A DNA stretch of 42,144 bases, taken from contig KV424126.1 in the NCBI GenBank assembly GCA_001632435.1, positions 1-42,144 on the forward strand. Direction: 5' to 3'. Within the stretch, counting starts at the first letter, position 1. Each line of letters starts with the position of its first letter. A model generated the notes under the pieces. That model made no database searches and was not told the origin of the DNA. It worked only from the letters and a program-made list of their open reading frames with translations. Made by a program: the position numbers and the translations under genes. Below, in pieces: positions 32,217 through 41,193 of the stretch. The stretch is from Calocera cornea HHB12733. Its lineage: Eukaryota > Basidiomycota > Dacrymycetes > Dacrymycetales > Dacrymycetaceae.

Positions 32217-32692
32217 TTAATGAGGGACTCGCAAGCCCCGGACTCGGTGCAGGACCACCGGGCGGCGCCGCTGCAGAGCGGAACTTGTGTACTTGTGTGG
32301 GTAAATTACGATCCACGGTCCACCCCCCCTGCCGGAGCCGTTTCCGTTTATCAGCTCGCCCAGGTCCTGGAGAGCACGCATGAGTCCTTGTCGGCATCAT
32401 ACTTCACTTTCTCGTCGGCCGCCAGACGGCCAAGCAGACTGGAATTGGATTGAATCTGAAATGAAAGGCGCACATTGGCCGAGTTGCACTAGGTGCTGGA
32501 GCCCCACGTGCAGCTCACGACTGCCCCGCTGCCGCTATTGGGTGGCTCGCCGACCGTGTCCGTCGCGGGGCAGGTGCAGCCGCAGGTCAGAATGAGGCGC
32601 TCTTGCAGGGCTCGGGGAGCGGCGGCGGCGGCGGAGGCGGCGGCGGCGAGGGTCAATGGGAGGAGGACGAGGACGAGGGCGGAGGAGGACAT
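32217..32692 (-). pseudogene. Decaying secreted Cys-rich repeat gene (cluster member 2)
   Basis: ATG at 32692 with signal peptide (MSSSALVLVLLPLTLAAAAS), then LQERLILTCGCTCPATDTVG and VVSCTWGSST followed by a TAG (32489-32491), exactly where the paralog at 33245-33866 continues to its CNYAD motif. After the TAG the homology goes on (a CNSAN-like motif, donor GTGCGC at 32473). A second exon-like block, 32366-32217 (DLGELINGNGSGRGGG..), matches DMGELINGSGSC of the paralog but has lost its Cys residues and the short final exon. An alternative splice (donor GTGGGG before the TAG to an ATTTCAG acceptor) would yield a short novel C-terminus. Most likely a pseudogene from a tandem duplication; a truncated secreted peptide remains possible. 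Confidence 0.6.
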
Positions 32693-33115
32693 GGCTCGGA
32701 GGGTTGAGGCAACCGATGAAGAGTGGAAGGTCGGTTGTGCCCAGATTCAGAGCAGCAGCAGCAGCTACCACTGTATATCCTTGGCGTACTTGGCTATGCC
32801 GGTGAGTAGGTGCCCTCCGCTCGGATGAGGAAAAACTCCTCTTGGAAGCGGTCGCAAGCCATTCAATCTGCATCGCCTGAGAAGGTCTGGAGGTGGCTAG
32901 TAGGCTGTTACCAACACCCACAAGACTGCGCAAGGCGCTCTCCTTTCGTTTCCCGCTTGAGGCGGAGAAGTCTTTTGAACTTGAGATCGGAGTCATGGGG
33001 CGGATGGGAGATGGTCGGTACAGGTCCAAGCAGCAAAGCGCCCGCAGCCCGATACCTCGGCCGAGGGGTCGGGTATACTGCGGCCGGATCATTTATGCAC
33101 GATGGATTGCAACAG
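32340..33115. repeat. Segmental duplication, copy 1
   Basis: Matches 33545-34290 over most of its length, including coding exons, the 5' flank and about 400 bp further upstream. Anchor words shared by both copies: GCGGTCGCAAGCCATTC, GCATCGCCTGAGAAGGTCTG, CTAGTAGGCTGTT and CCCGCTTGAGGCGGAGAAG. Substitutions and small indels throughout show the event is not recent. Confidence 0.82.
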
Positions 33116-33244
33116 AGGATTCTCGACGGTTTTCTTTGCTACAGACGGTACGGGGGATCCACAGAAGATCCTATAGTACTACAACGTCACTCCTGCCCAC
33201 TTCAGTCCCCGGAGAGGCAGCAACACACCTTCTTCACTGCGCGT

Positions 33245-33866
33245 CTAGTTTCCCCCGCACACAGCGGAGTCGGGACAGCCCGCGTCCGCCGAGTACAGTT
33301 CCCCGTTTGTCTGACCAACTCACCCGTAAGCAAGGGCCAAAACGCTACTCTAGCCGCACTAAAGAAAGGACGAACCAGGCTGTACATGCAGATGTCATAG
33401 TCGGACCAAGTGTCCCCAGGCTCCGCACCAGAAGCGCACACCTGCACAGTGCTTGTGAGGACGGAGCCTTGCAGCAGCTCGTTGGCCGTGTCAGCCGCAG
33501 GGCAGACGATGTTGACGTTCGCCTGTTTCGGGCAGCTGCCCGAGCCGTTTATGAGCTCTCCCATATCCTGAAGGTCCATAATTATCAATCGGGTCCCATT
33601 GTTCAGATATATGAAGATTGCTCCTCACATCTGCATAATTGCACGAAGTACCAGGTCCCCACTGACCAGTAGCGGAGCTCTGGAACCACCCCCAGCTGCA
33701 GCTCACAAGCGCCCCTCCATCGATGGGCCCGCTGCCGCTGTTGAGCGTGTTCCCGACGGTGTCGGTTGAGGGCAGGTGTAACCGCAGGTCAGCACGAGGC
33801 GTTCTTGCAGGGGAGCCGCGGCGGCTGCGAGTGCTGTTGCGAAAAGGAGGATGGCGGAGGTAGCAT
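33245..33866 (-). pseudogene. Frameshifted secreted Cys-rich repeat gene (cluster member 3)
   Basis: Three exons on the minus strand: 33866-33629, 33567-33376 and 33310-33245; introns 61 and 65 nt, phase 0, in the same places as in the intact paralogs. Exon 2 (DMGELINGSGSCP, IVCPAADTANELL, VQVCASGAEPGDTW, YDICMYSL) and exon 3 (TNGELYSADAGCPDSAVCGGN) are open and match the family. Exon 1 is broken twice: the ATG at 33866 is out of frame with the signal peptide (TSAILLFATALAAAAA), and one base is missing inside the TCP-STDTVG motif, so the frame shifts again. Both fit single-base deletions. Either a young pseudogene or sequence errors; the intact downstream exons favour recent loss. It is the most informative relic because its third exon is preserved. 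Confidence 0.72.
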
Positions 33867-34290
33867 GTCTTGATCGGTTGAGGAGAGCGATGAGGATTGG
33901 AAATGTTGGTTGTGGGCAGATCCAGAGCAGCAGCAACTACCACATAATATCATTTGCGTACCGGGCTATGCCGGAGAGTAGGCGCCCTCGGTTCGGATAG
34001 GGAAAGAAAAAAAAAGGAGGCGGTCGCAAGCCATTCTAAATGCATCGCCTGAGAAGGTCTGGCAGTAGCTAGTAGGCTGTTCCCAACAGCTGCAAAAACT
34101 GCGCAACCTGTTCTTCCGTTGTTTTGTCCCGCTTGAGGCGGAGAAGTGTTTTGAGCTGGAGCTCGTTCATGGGGCAGATTGGAGATGGTCGTCACAGGTC
34201 CAGACAGCGGAGCGCCCGCAGTCCGATTCCTCGGCTGAGGCGGCGGAGATCCTGTGCCGAGATCATATCTGCATGATGGATCGCGACACG
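33545..34290. repeat. Segmental duplication, copy 2
   Basis: Partner of 32340-33115, lying next to it in the same orientation about 1.2 kb away. Homology fades near 34290 (GATGGATCGCGACAC versus GATGGATTGCAACAG in copy 1). Confidence 0.82.
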
Positions 34291-34640
34291 GGACCAGATC
34301 CTGCTGCTATTCCTTGCCGCTTCACTCGTGATGCTACCAGCTCAGAATCAGAAGAGTTACTTGTCCCGTGTCTGCCTGCGCTCGGCAACGCTCTACATCC
34401 TGAGATGGGCGGCCGACAAGGGGTCTACATTAGAAGTGAATGTTCCCTCTCTGGCGGCAGAGCGCGTATTCTGTGTTCTTTGCGGACGGTACTTGCAGCT
34501 ATGACAGAATGGGTTTATGATCGGTAAGTAAGCGGGCTATGTGGCCCTTCGCGTGCCATTCTGGAGTGTAAGCGGACTGATCATCCCGCGCCCGCAAGCT
34601 TCAATTCGTTACAGTGACGTGAGCAGATGCCTCCAACGCA
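34291..34640. other. Intergenic spacer
   Basis: Region between the segmental duplication and the promoter of the next gene. Nothing recognised. Confidence 0.45.
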
Positions 34641-34644
34641 ACAA

Positions 34645-34650
34645 TATAAG
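34645..34650 (+). promoter_or_regulatory. TATA box of cluster member 4
   Basis: TATAAG within ACAATATAAGAAG, 103 nt upstream of the ATG at 34753. Similar spacing to the TATA-like element of the 37394 gene. Confidence 0.6.
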
Positions 34651-34752
34651 AAGTGGAGAGCATGGACCTCTGCGACTGTTTATTCTGCTCGCACATCCCA
34701 GCATCCGTCCATTTTCACCGCGCTGTCTCAACAACACCTCAGCTGCCACACA

Positions 34753-35114
34753 ATGTTCGTGTACACCCCGCTCGTCCTCGCCGCCGCTGCCGCCGCCGCC
34801 GCTGTGGGAAGCACCATCGAGCATCGCCAGACCCAGTGCACTCCACCCCCCGGCTGCCCTAGCACGGACAATGCTGGAAGGGCATGGTGTGCCAGCTGGG
34901 AGGAGGACGGTCCCCAGCTCGCCTGCCTGTATGGCGCCTATGATGAGGGCCCCAACTGCGACGGAGCGACCTGGTGCTATTATGATTGGGTGTGTCCCCC
35001 TTCGCTCCACTTGGTGACGCAGGGCTAAGATTGAACTTTCAGTACACCGTGGAGTTTGTGAGCGGACCCAGCACCTGTCCTTCGATGGCCCTGTGCGATC
35101 CGAATGGACTCTAG
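34753..35114 (+). CDS. Secreted Cys-rich repeat protein, single unit (cluster member 4)
   Basis: Exons 34753-34989 and 35043-35114 (102 aa); one 53-nt phase-0 intron. Signal peptide MFVYTPLVLAAAAAAAAVGS. One unit: QCTPPPGCPSTDNAGRAW, LACLYGAYDEGPNC, ATWCYYDW, then the short final exon YTVEFVSGPSTCPSMALC with a DPNGL extension. This is the minimal form of the family, one unit plus tail. Its sequence is the most diverged of the intact members (Trp-rich, extra Cys pair), but the intron position and the CP-x-TD-x-x-G and CxY motifs are the same. Secreted; function unknown. Confidence 0.83.
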
Positions 35115-35318
35115 TTCATCCGTCGTGCTACTCCAGACCTTTGTAGCACTTGCATACAAGTCGCTTCTTCAGCCAGCCCCGTTGGCTCTTCATATGTATC
35201 TCTGTTACTCCCCCGGTTCGTTACTCGATGTGTGTACACTGAGACTCTGCCACCACCGACGACCATTGTCAAACGGATCTCTCATGCTTGGCTCCGGTGT
35301 TACTCAGTAGCCTCAGTA

Positions 35319-35808
35319 GCTCCGGAGGTCGACATGGGCATGTTAGAGGACGCTGCTTTCCAGACGGAGATCGCGATGATGAATCCAGACCACTGCTCTA
35401 TACCTGAGGACAATACCGACGAGACAAAGCTCCAGATACCAATCCAGAGTCTTGCAGACCGGGGCATGTCCGAGGCGGAGTTCCCGGGAGCTCGTCCTGG
35501 AGAGCAATCTGCCCAAGCTTACTCAGGCAGACATCGACAAGCTTCACGATCATGTCTACATGACCATGCCAGCCTTCAAGAGTTCTATCCAGGAGCACAA
35601 AGAGGTGATGGAGTTGATATTGGAGGAGGACAGGTATCACAAATTTGGCCCCAAATTCAAGTTGAGGAAGTTTCTGGGAGTGCTCACGAAGCCCGTCCCG
35701 GATACGGCTCCTGTGCCGATATTACAAGCGATTGACGAGCAATTTTGGGGCGCATTGAGAGAGGATATCATAGAAGGTACGGCGACAGAGGGGGACAGAA
35801 GGAATTAG
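35319..35808 (+). pseudogene. Truncated, frameshifted copy of the 443-aa gene at 23814-25145
   Basis: From 35319 the frame reads APEVDMGMLEDAAFQTEIAMM, matching APDVDMSMFEDAACQTEIVTM of the intact gene, to about 35465. The frame then shifts and continues as LVLESNLPKLTQADIDKLHD, HVYMTMPAFKSSIQEHKEVM and VPDTAPVPILQAIDEQFWGAL to a TAG at 35806. The first 280 or so residues of the parent are absent. No start codon or promoter is evident. The parent lies 10 kb away on the other strand, also close to a secreted Cys-rich repeat gene. Confidence 0.85.
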
Positions 35809-35871
35809 CACTGTAACTGGGAGGCGTGTGTAAACGAGTCAGTTTGAAGACTATGCTGTAGTCTCGCACGC

Positions 35872-36199
35872 TCAGACCTTGCTGGGGCATTTGCCATACC
35901 CGGCATAATGAGCTCCGGTATTTTATGAGCGAGTTCTGGATTAGCCTTAAATGAAAACATTAAGGCAAGCTACTCACACCATCATAGTCGCACGTTGTGC
36001 CAGACGGCTCCTCGCCGTTGCCAATCAGGTAGAGATCGTACCCGCAGGCAAGCACGCCCTGCCTAGGGCCGTCGTCGACGAGAGCCTCACCCGCGGTGTC
36101 GGTGGGAGGGCAGGTGTACGTGCAAGTGTCGCACACCTTGATCGCCAGCCCTGACACGGCGCCTGCCGCCAGAGCGAGGAGAACGGTGACGGTGAACAG
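35872..36199 (-). pseudogene. Secreted Cys-rich repeat gene without ATG (cluster member 5)
   Basis: The minus-strand frame reads LFTVTVLLALAAGAVSGLAI, DTCTYTCPPTDTAGEALV, GVLACGYDLYLIG and TTCDYD, close to the intact 37394 gene. Where that gene has ACAATGTTCAC, this one has ACGATACTGTTCAC, so the start codon is gone and no in-frame ATG lies nearby. The final exon (HYAGYGKCPSKV, stop 35872-35874) is present but the usual phase-0 acceptor is missing. A shifted donor (GTGTGA, phase 1) with acceptor GGAG at 35913 would still join D to AHYAGYG in frame, intron about 67 nt. Probably a pseudogene; use of a CTG or GTG start or an upstream exon cannot be excluded. Confidence 0.62.
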
Positions 36200-37296
36200 T
36201 ATCGTGAGGATGGTTACGATGAGCGGTCGATGTTGTGCTGGGATGTAAGTCACTCCCTCTGAGACAATTATGGTCCTTTCATGCCATCAATAGACAGCCT
36301 ACGCCATGATCAACCCTCTCGAAAACATTGCCTGGGATAGCATACTATTGGATGCCGCCCCTGTGCTGTACCCAGCCATCAATAGTGCTGACGGCACGCA
36401 GACCATCGTTTGTGAAGTCTCGATTCTCTGTGTTCTTGTTGTTTGACGCTGAGAACATGCAGCATACAGTAGGAGAGAGAAATACTCACAAATACAAAGG
36501 GAGCGCAGAGAAGAGGCGCATGACTGCAACCCTCATCACGGCATGTAGAGAACGTGTTTGATTACCCTTTCTGCCATCGCTCGCTTGAATCTGAGCCGCT
36601 GCGGGCGAACCCCACAGCCGAGGGGCGGATTCCAGACTATGGGTACTTGCTAGCCCATATACAGAATGCGACCCGTCTCCGCAAGTGAAGCATTTATGTT
36701 GCGGTTCATTCATTGAATTCGAAACTTGCCTAGTTTAGATGTTGCGGTGATGCGCCCACTTTCTTAGTGTCCCAGGCCAGTGCTTCGTCCCTAGAAAAAC
36801 ACCGGAGTTCTGACGTGCACAGCAGCCAGCCGACGGAAGGCGCGCAAGTGATGCATAACGGACAGAGAACTCACGAGGAGAAGTGGGAACAAATCGAACG
36901 GATTCCCTCGACGCGCTGTTTACATGGGCATGCGGCGTTCGGATGCGCATTCCGATTCCGGCGGGACGCGCTCGTCGCGCCGGACTCCTTCGCCTCGACA
37001 ACCACCTACCCTTGAACGACTGCTATGTTTGGTACTCCGTGAACATAGTGGAAAGGTCGAACTGCCACACTGGAAAACTTCAGCGGGCACGATGTTGTAC
37101 TTCAGTTACGGCTGTTCCGTCGCGTGTCTTTTGCCCACCTGGACTTGGGCGTCTGCCGCTCAAGCGTTGTTGCCATGACTGCTTTGGATTGCGGACAACG
37201 GCACATTCTTGCCGCCCGCTACCTACACCTATTCGACCAGGGCATTCATGATAGTGTTGAATGCAACATGAGGGGAGCGGTTTCGTCGAACAAACA
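36200..37296. other. Intergenic, no gene supported
   Basis: About 1.1 kb between divergent secreted-repeat genes. Only short overlapping frames. Should contain the promoters or former promoters of both. No repeat or RNA gene recognised. Confidence 0.5.
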
Positions 37297-37304
37297 TATT
37301 TAAG
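37297..37304 (+). promoter_or_regulatory. TATA-like box of cluster member 6
   Basis: TATTTAAG, 90 nt upstream of the ATG at 37394, inside AT-richer sequence. Confidence 0.5.
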
Positions 37305-37393
37305 GAGGGGTGTATGGGCTCGTTGGTCGACATCCAGCTCCCAAGCAGCCCTGTCAGTTCTCCAGTTTCCACACAACCCACCTTTCGAGAACA

Positions 37394-37972
37394 ATGTTCA
37401 CTTCCGTTGCTGCTCTCCTCCTCGTCACTGCCGTCGGCACCCAGGGCCTTGCCATCAAGGCCCGTGACACCTGCAGTAACTGGGCCTGCCCTGCTACCGA
37501 CACTGCTGGCGAGGCCGTGTACGCCTCCGTGGTCGACAATGGCGTCCTCGTCTGTACGTACGACTACTACGCAGTCCCTGGCGGCTACACGGCTGGAACT
37601 GTCTGCAACTATGTGCCCGTTCGTTGTTTTCTTTTCACGCACCGTCAAAGTAACGAATGTTGCTGCAGTCCACCGGTGCCTACTACGCTGGATACGGCAA
37701 CTGTCCCGCGACGGCCTCCGCTGTCTACTCCTGCCCCACCGAAGATACCGCCGGCGAGGCCATTTATGCCGCTGTTGACGATAATGGCATTCTTGTCTGC
37801 ACGTACGATTACTACGCGATCCCCGGCGGATACACGGCCGGCACTGTCTGCAACTATGAGGCTGTATGTATTTTATCCATATTCTAGACGCTTGTCATAC
37901 TTATCATCTGTCTAGTCCACTGGTGCATACTACGCCGGCTATGGCAACTGCCCCAGCACAGCGTCCTGCTGA
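37394..37972 (+). CDS. Secreted Cys-rich repeat protein, two units (cluster member 6)
   Basis: Exons 37394-37618, 37669-37863 and 37916-37972 (158 aa); introns 50 and 52 nt, phase 0. Signal peptide MFTSVAALLLVTAVGTQGLA, then IKARDTCSNWACPATDTAGE, YASVVDNGVLVCTYDYYAVP, GGYTAGTVCNY. Exon 2 encodes STGAYYAGYGNCPATAS, YSCPTEDTAGEAIYAAVDDN, and the same LVCTYDYYAIPGGYTAG..CNYEA ending. Exon 3 is STGAYYAGYGNCPSTASC. As in the 25600-26163 gene, internal units are near-identical, and one exon equals one unit. Tyr- and Gly-rich with regularly spaced Cys. It should be secreted; wall-associated, effector-like or other roles are all open. This is the best-preserved member together with member 1. Confidence 0.9.
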
Positions 37973-38672
37973 AACCAGACAGCTCCCTCGCTGACCACCG
38001 GGCACATCGACTCGTAAATAGCATGCAGCTTCGATAGTCTCGGCTCTTTTGTCAGATCGTTGATAATACCATGCTCCTCTTCCTCCTGCACCCGCCTACT
38101 GCATCGCCTGAAGAGAACGGAAGTGCTCCAGTGAGCTGCATACAGGGTATAATTATTCCCCAGCGGGCCGAGATGCTCGGTCATGGCTGGGAGCCTCGTC
38201 GGACATACGGAAGCGTATGCCCGCTACGGATCTAATCCGTAGCTGGGTTCCTTGTAGGGGACGTCGTTTTCCAAAACTCCTATGTTTTGTATTGATCTGT
38301 ACCCGACTCTTTCCGGTGGCTGTACACTTGGGGCTCCGGGCTTGCCCGTGCAGCCTTGTACTGCAAGCCCAACCCCGAAGAGCGGCACTCGGACAATGCG
38401 AGCGCTAGCGAGCATTGTACAAGGGACACGGCGCGGGTTGGAGCTCTCAAGCTGATTGTACATATTTCACAATGATACAAATCACTACAAGCAGAGGTGG
38501 GACGGGGAGTAGTGAAGGTCACATGAAAAGCAAGTGCCTCCGTAGCGGGCACTGCCGTGGCGCAGCCCCGGCCCTTCGTCCTTATCGCCGAGGAGGGCCC
38601 AACTTCCGGAAGCTTGACCAATTAGTTATATCATCCCACTCCTGGCAGTTTCCACAGCTCATCGTCGACGAC
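37973..38672. other. Intergenic, no gene supported
   Basis: 3' region of the secreted-repeat gene and promoter of the QPRTase gene. No other feature recognised. Confidence 0.5.
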
Positions 38673-39677
38673 ATGGCTGCTCTCAATCCACATGTACCGT
38701 CCGACCCAGTAGAACTGCCATTCCGCGATCTCCTCCCTCCGACGCTGCCGAAACTCATCAATGAATGGCTAGCGGAGGATATCCCCTCGTACGACCCAGC
38801 CGGAGCGGTGGTTGGGAGCGCGCCGAAGACCGCCTTCCTGCTTGGCAAAGCGGACGGCGTGCTCGCAGGCGTACCTTTCTTTGACGAGGTATTCAAGCAA
38901 CTTGGATGCCAGGTCGAGTGGCACCTGAAGGAAGGAGAGGGGTTCAAGAAGGTCAAGCACGTTGCGACTGTTGTGGGACCCGCGAAGGCTTTGCTGCAGG
39001 GAGAGAGGACTGCGCTGAACACCCTGGCACGGTGCAGCGGGATTGCCACGAAGTGCGTAATACGCCGTCCTGCTTCATGCCAGCACATGCTGACTTTGTT
39101 CATGTAGATCTCGCCGGTTCCGGGATATCGCTGCCGCTTCCGGTTTCAAAGGAACCATCGCCGGCACGCGCAAGACCACGCCCGGCTTCCGCATCGTTGA
39201 GAAGTACGGTATGCTCATCGGTGGCATCGATCCGCACCGTCATGATCTCAGCAGCATGGTGATGCTGAAGGACAACCACATCTGGTCGCATGGCAGCATC
39301 ACGAACGCGATCAAGCTCTGCAGAAGCATGATCAGCTTCGCGACGCTGATCGAGGTCGAGGTGCAAAACGAGCAGGAGGCGGACGAGGCGATCGAGGCAG
39401 GGGCGGATATCGTGTTGCTGGACAATATGGGTGGGAGCTTGCTGGGAGAGGTCGTCACGAGGCTTAAGCAGAGGTGGGCTGGGAAGAAGTTCTTGATTGA
39501 GGTTAGCGGGGGGATCGATGACAGCAATCTGAGGGAAAGGCTGGTCGACGGTACGTCTCTCTTCCTGTGGACAACCGAACGCGCTCTCAATCGACAACAG
39601 GCGTCGATATTCTCAGTACCAGTGCCGTGCACCAGTCCGTGCAGCATATCGACTTTAGTCTCAAGGTCCAGCGCTGA
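38673..39677 (+). CDS. BNA6: Quinolinate phosphoribosyltransferase (nicotinate-nucleotide pyrophosphorylase)
   Basis: Exons 38673-39052, 39108-39550 and 39601-39677 (299 aa); introns 55 and 50 nt. Converts quinolinate and PRPP to nicotinate mononucleotide, CO2 and PPi, the entry of de novo NAD synthesis from tryptophan; cytosolic. N-terminal domain: [14 protein letters not shown], then [20 protein letters not shown] (joined across the first splice). Catalytic barrel: [20 protein letters not shown] (the TRKT motif that binds substrate and PRPP), [44 protein letters not shown] and IEVSGGI, ending [20 protein letters not shown]. Length and all signatures equal those of the fungal enzyme. The two genes downstream of each other here are convergent with the OsmC gene; no operon-like relation. 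Confidence 0.97.
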
Positions 39678-39937
39678 GGATATGGACGAAGATGAGCAGG
39701 GGAGTGGTCACCTAGCTCGAAGTGACGACGATAGAACAGCAGAAGATAGTTCAATGAAATGCACGCAAAATGGAAATGCCGCTTACACACATTGCCGCAT
39801 GTGTCCGTTCGCAGGCGATAGTACCTACGCGCGTAGCTGTGCCGTCAGCCGTGAGAATTGAACCACGCTCGTATTATCCATCTAGATGCGTCAACATGAC
39901 ATGCGGTAGCGCACTAGGTGCGCCGCGTAGTCGTCCG
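39678..39937. other. Convergent intergenic spacer
   Basis: Short spacer between the stop codons of the QPRTase and OsmC genes; nothing else recognised. Confidence 0.5.
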
Positions 39938-40938
39938 TCACACATCGACCTCCGTCTTGGACGAGCTGAAGTAGAGCCTGGATTCGACCTTGTTGGGGCG
40001 GAGGAACGTGTTTAGAACTGGACAGATGCGTTCGACGTGCTCGTGCAGCTCTTCGATCTTCTCCTTTGGTGCGGGAGAGGATACATAGACGTCGTATGAG
40101 AGCTCGTCAACACCGGGTTTGAACTCGTCATATCCTGGGTGTGGGAGTCAATCAACCAACATGGGAGCGACATCTCGAATGGATGCACCGATTTGACCAC
40201 CTCTCAGATCTACAGATCCATGAGCTTCCACTTCAAGCGAAGTGAGCGGAACGTCCATGGATGCAGCTGAGATAAGGTACACATGGGCGACGCAGCTGGA
40301 CAGCTAAAGCAAGTTATTGGTGAGGAGCACGTGGATCCTTGAGCTGACTCACCCCAGCAAGCAGGATCTCGCTGTACAGTGCCTGGTCAGTCTGTGGACA
40401 GCAAGAGGATAACCGGTTCCGTACGCGCTCATAGGACCCAGATCGTACCTGTACCAAAATTGTTAGGTAGGATGACGGTCAGGGCGGTGGAAACACACCC
40501 AGCAAACGTGTCACCCGAATCGCTTATGATCCTATGATTACGTATCTTGATATCGCGGATTCCGGATCTTCCTGCAATGATGCGATGATGTTACTCTCTC
40601 AACAGGAAGTCAGAGACGTGGATGCGCACCCTTTACGGTTGACTTCGCATGGAAGGTTGCCGGTCCGGCAACCATCTTTTCGGGCCAGACAGCCTAAGGA
40701 TATAGCGCATTGGTCAGATGTACGGTGTGAGCAGATAGTATCGCACCCGTTTCTGAGCAAGGAAGTCATTCAAAGTCGAGTGTGGCTGGTCAGACTTGTT
40801 CGAAGCAATGGCAGTCTGTATTTCGGAGTAGCAGCGATACGAACCAACTGCAGAGGGCCGCGGTGCCGGCTGTGATGCCCCGATGGCCAGATGCCGAGCG
40901 AAGAGGCGTATGGGACGAGCGGTACGATAGGCTTGCAT
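39938..40938 (-). CDS. OsmC-like protein, probably mitochondrial, with two microexons
   Basis: Seven exons on the minus strand: 40938-40747, 40693-40630, 40571-40499, 40448-40425, 40371-40353, 40303-40189 and 40134-39938 (227 aa). Introns are 53, 58, 50, 53, 49 and 54 nt. Exons 4 and 5 are only 24 and 19 nt. They are supported because they join to the conserved YDLGPMSAEILLAGLSSC, where the first OsmC Cys sits. The N-terminus (MQAYRTARPIRLFARHL) is Arg-rich without acidic residues, like a mitochondrial presequence. The body has the OsmC pattern: VDLRG, GYDEFKPGVDELSYDVYV, a helix EKIEELHEHVERICPVLNTF with the second Cys. The OsmC/Ohr family reduces organic hydroperoxides using these two Cys; that activity is inferred. 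No in-frame ATG start other than 40938 fits. Confidence 0.87.
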
Positions 40939-41193
40939 CGCAGCTAGTCGACCAACCAGACTCAAAGAAACGGAGTAAGCTAAAGCCGTGCAGTTGCTCG
41001 ACGCGGAACAACAAGCCCCTGAAGAAGTCAAAGGTGCGCTATTTGGTTCCGAGGTTCGCCGTTCTTCTACTGTACGTCGATAGGTAGGTGCTCATAGGGG
41101 ACCTTGACGGAGGCAAATGGACAGTTTTTTGTGTGCTCGAACGTCGTCTTTGACAGTGACAGGGCATGAAAGTGCTCATCACCCATCACCAAT
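40939..41193. other. Divergent intergenic spacer
   Basis: Promoter region shared by the OsmC gene and the transposase-like gene. No TATA box or other element stands out. Confidence 0.4.

Noticed and set aside
39841..39880. tRNA-like GGTTCAATTCT on the minus strand
   Set aside because: The putative T-arm does not pair and no A box or anticodon arm fits; not a tRNA.
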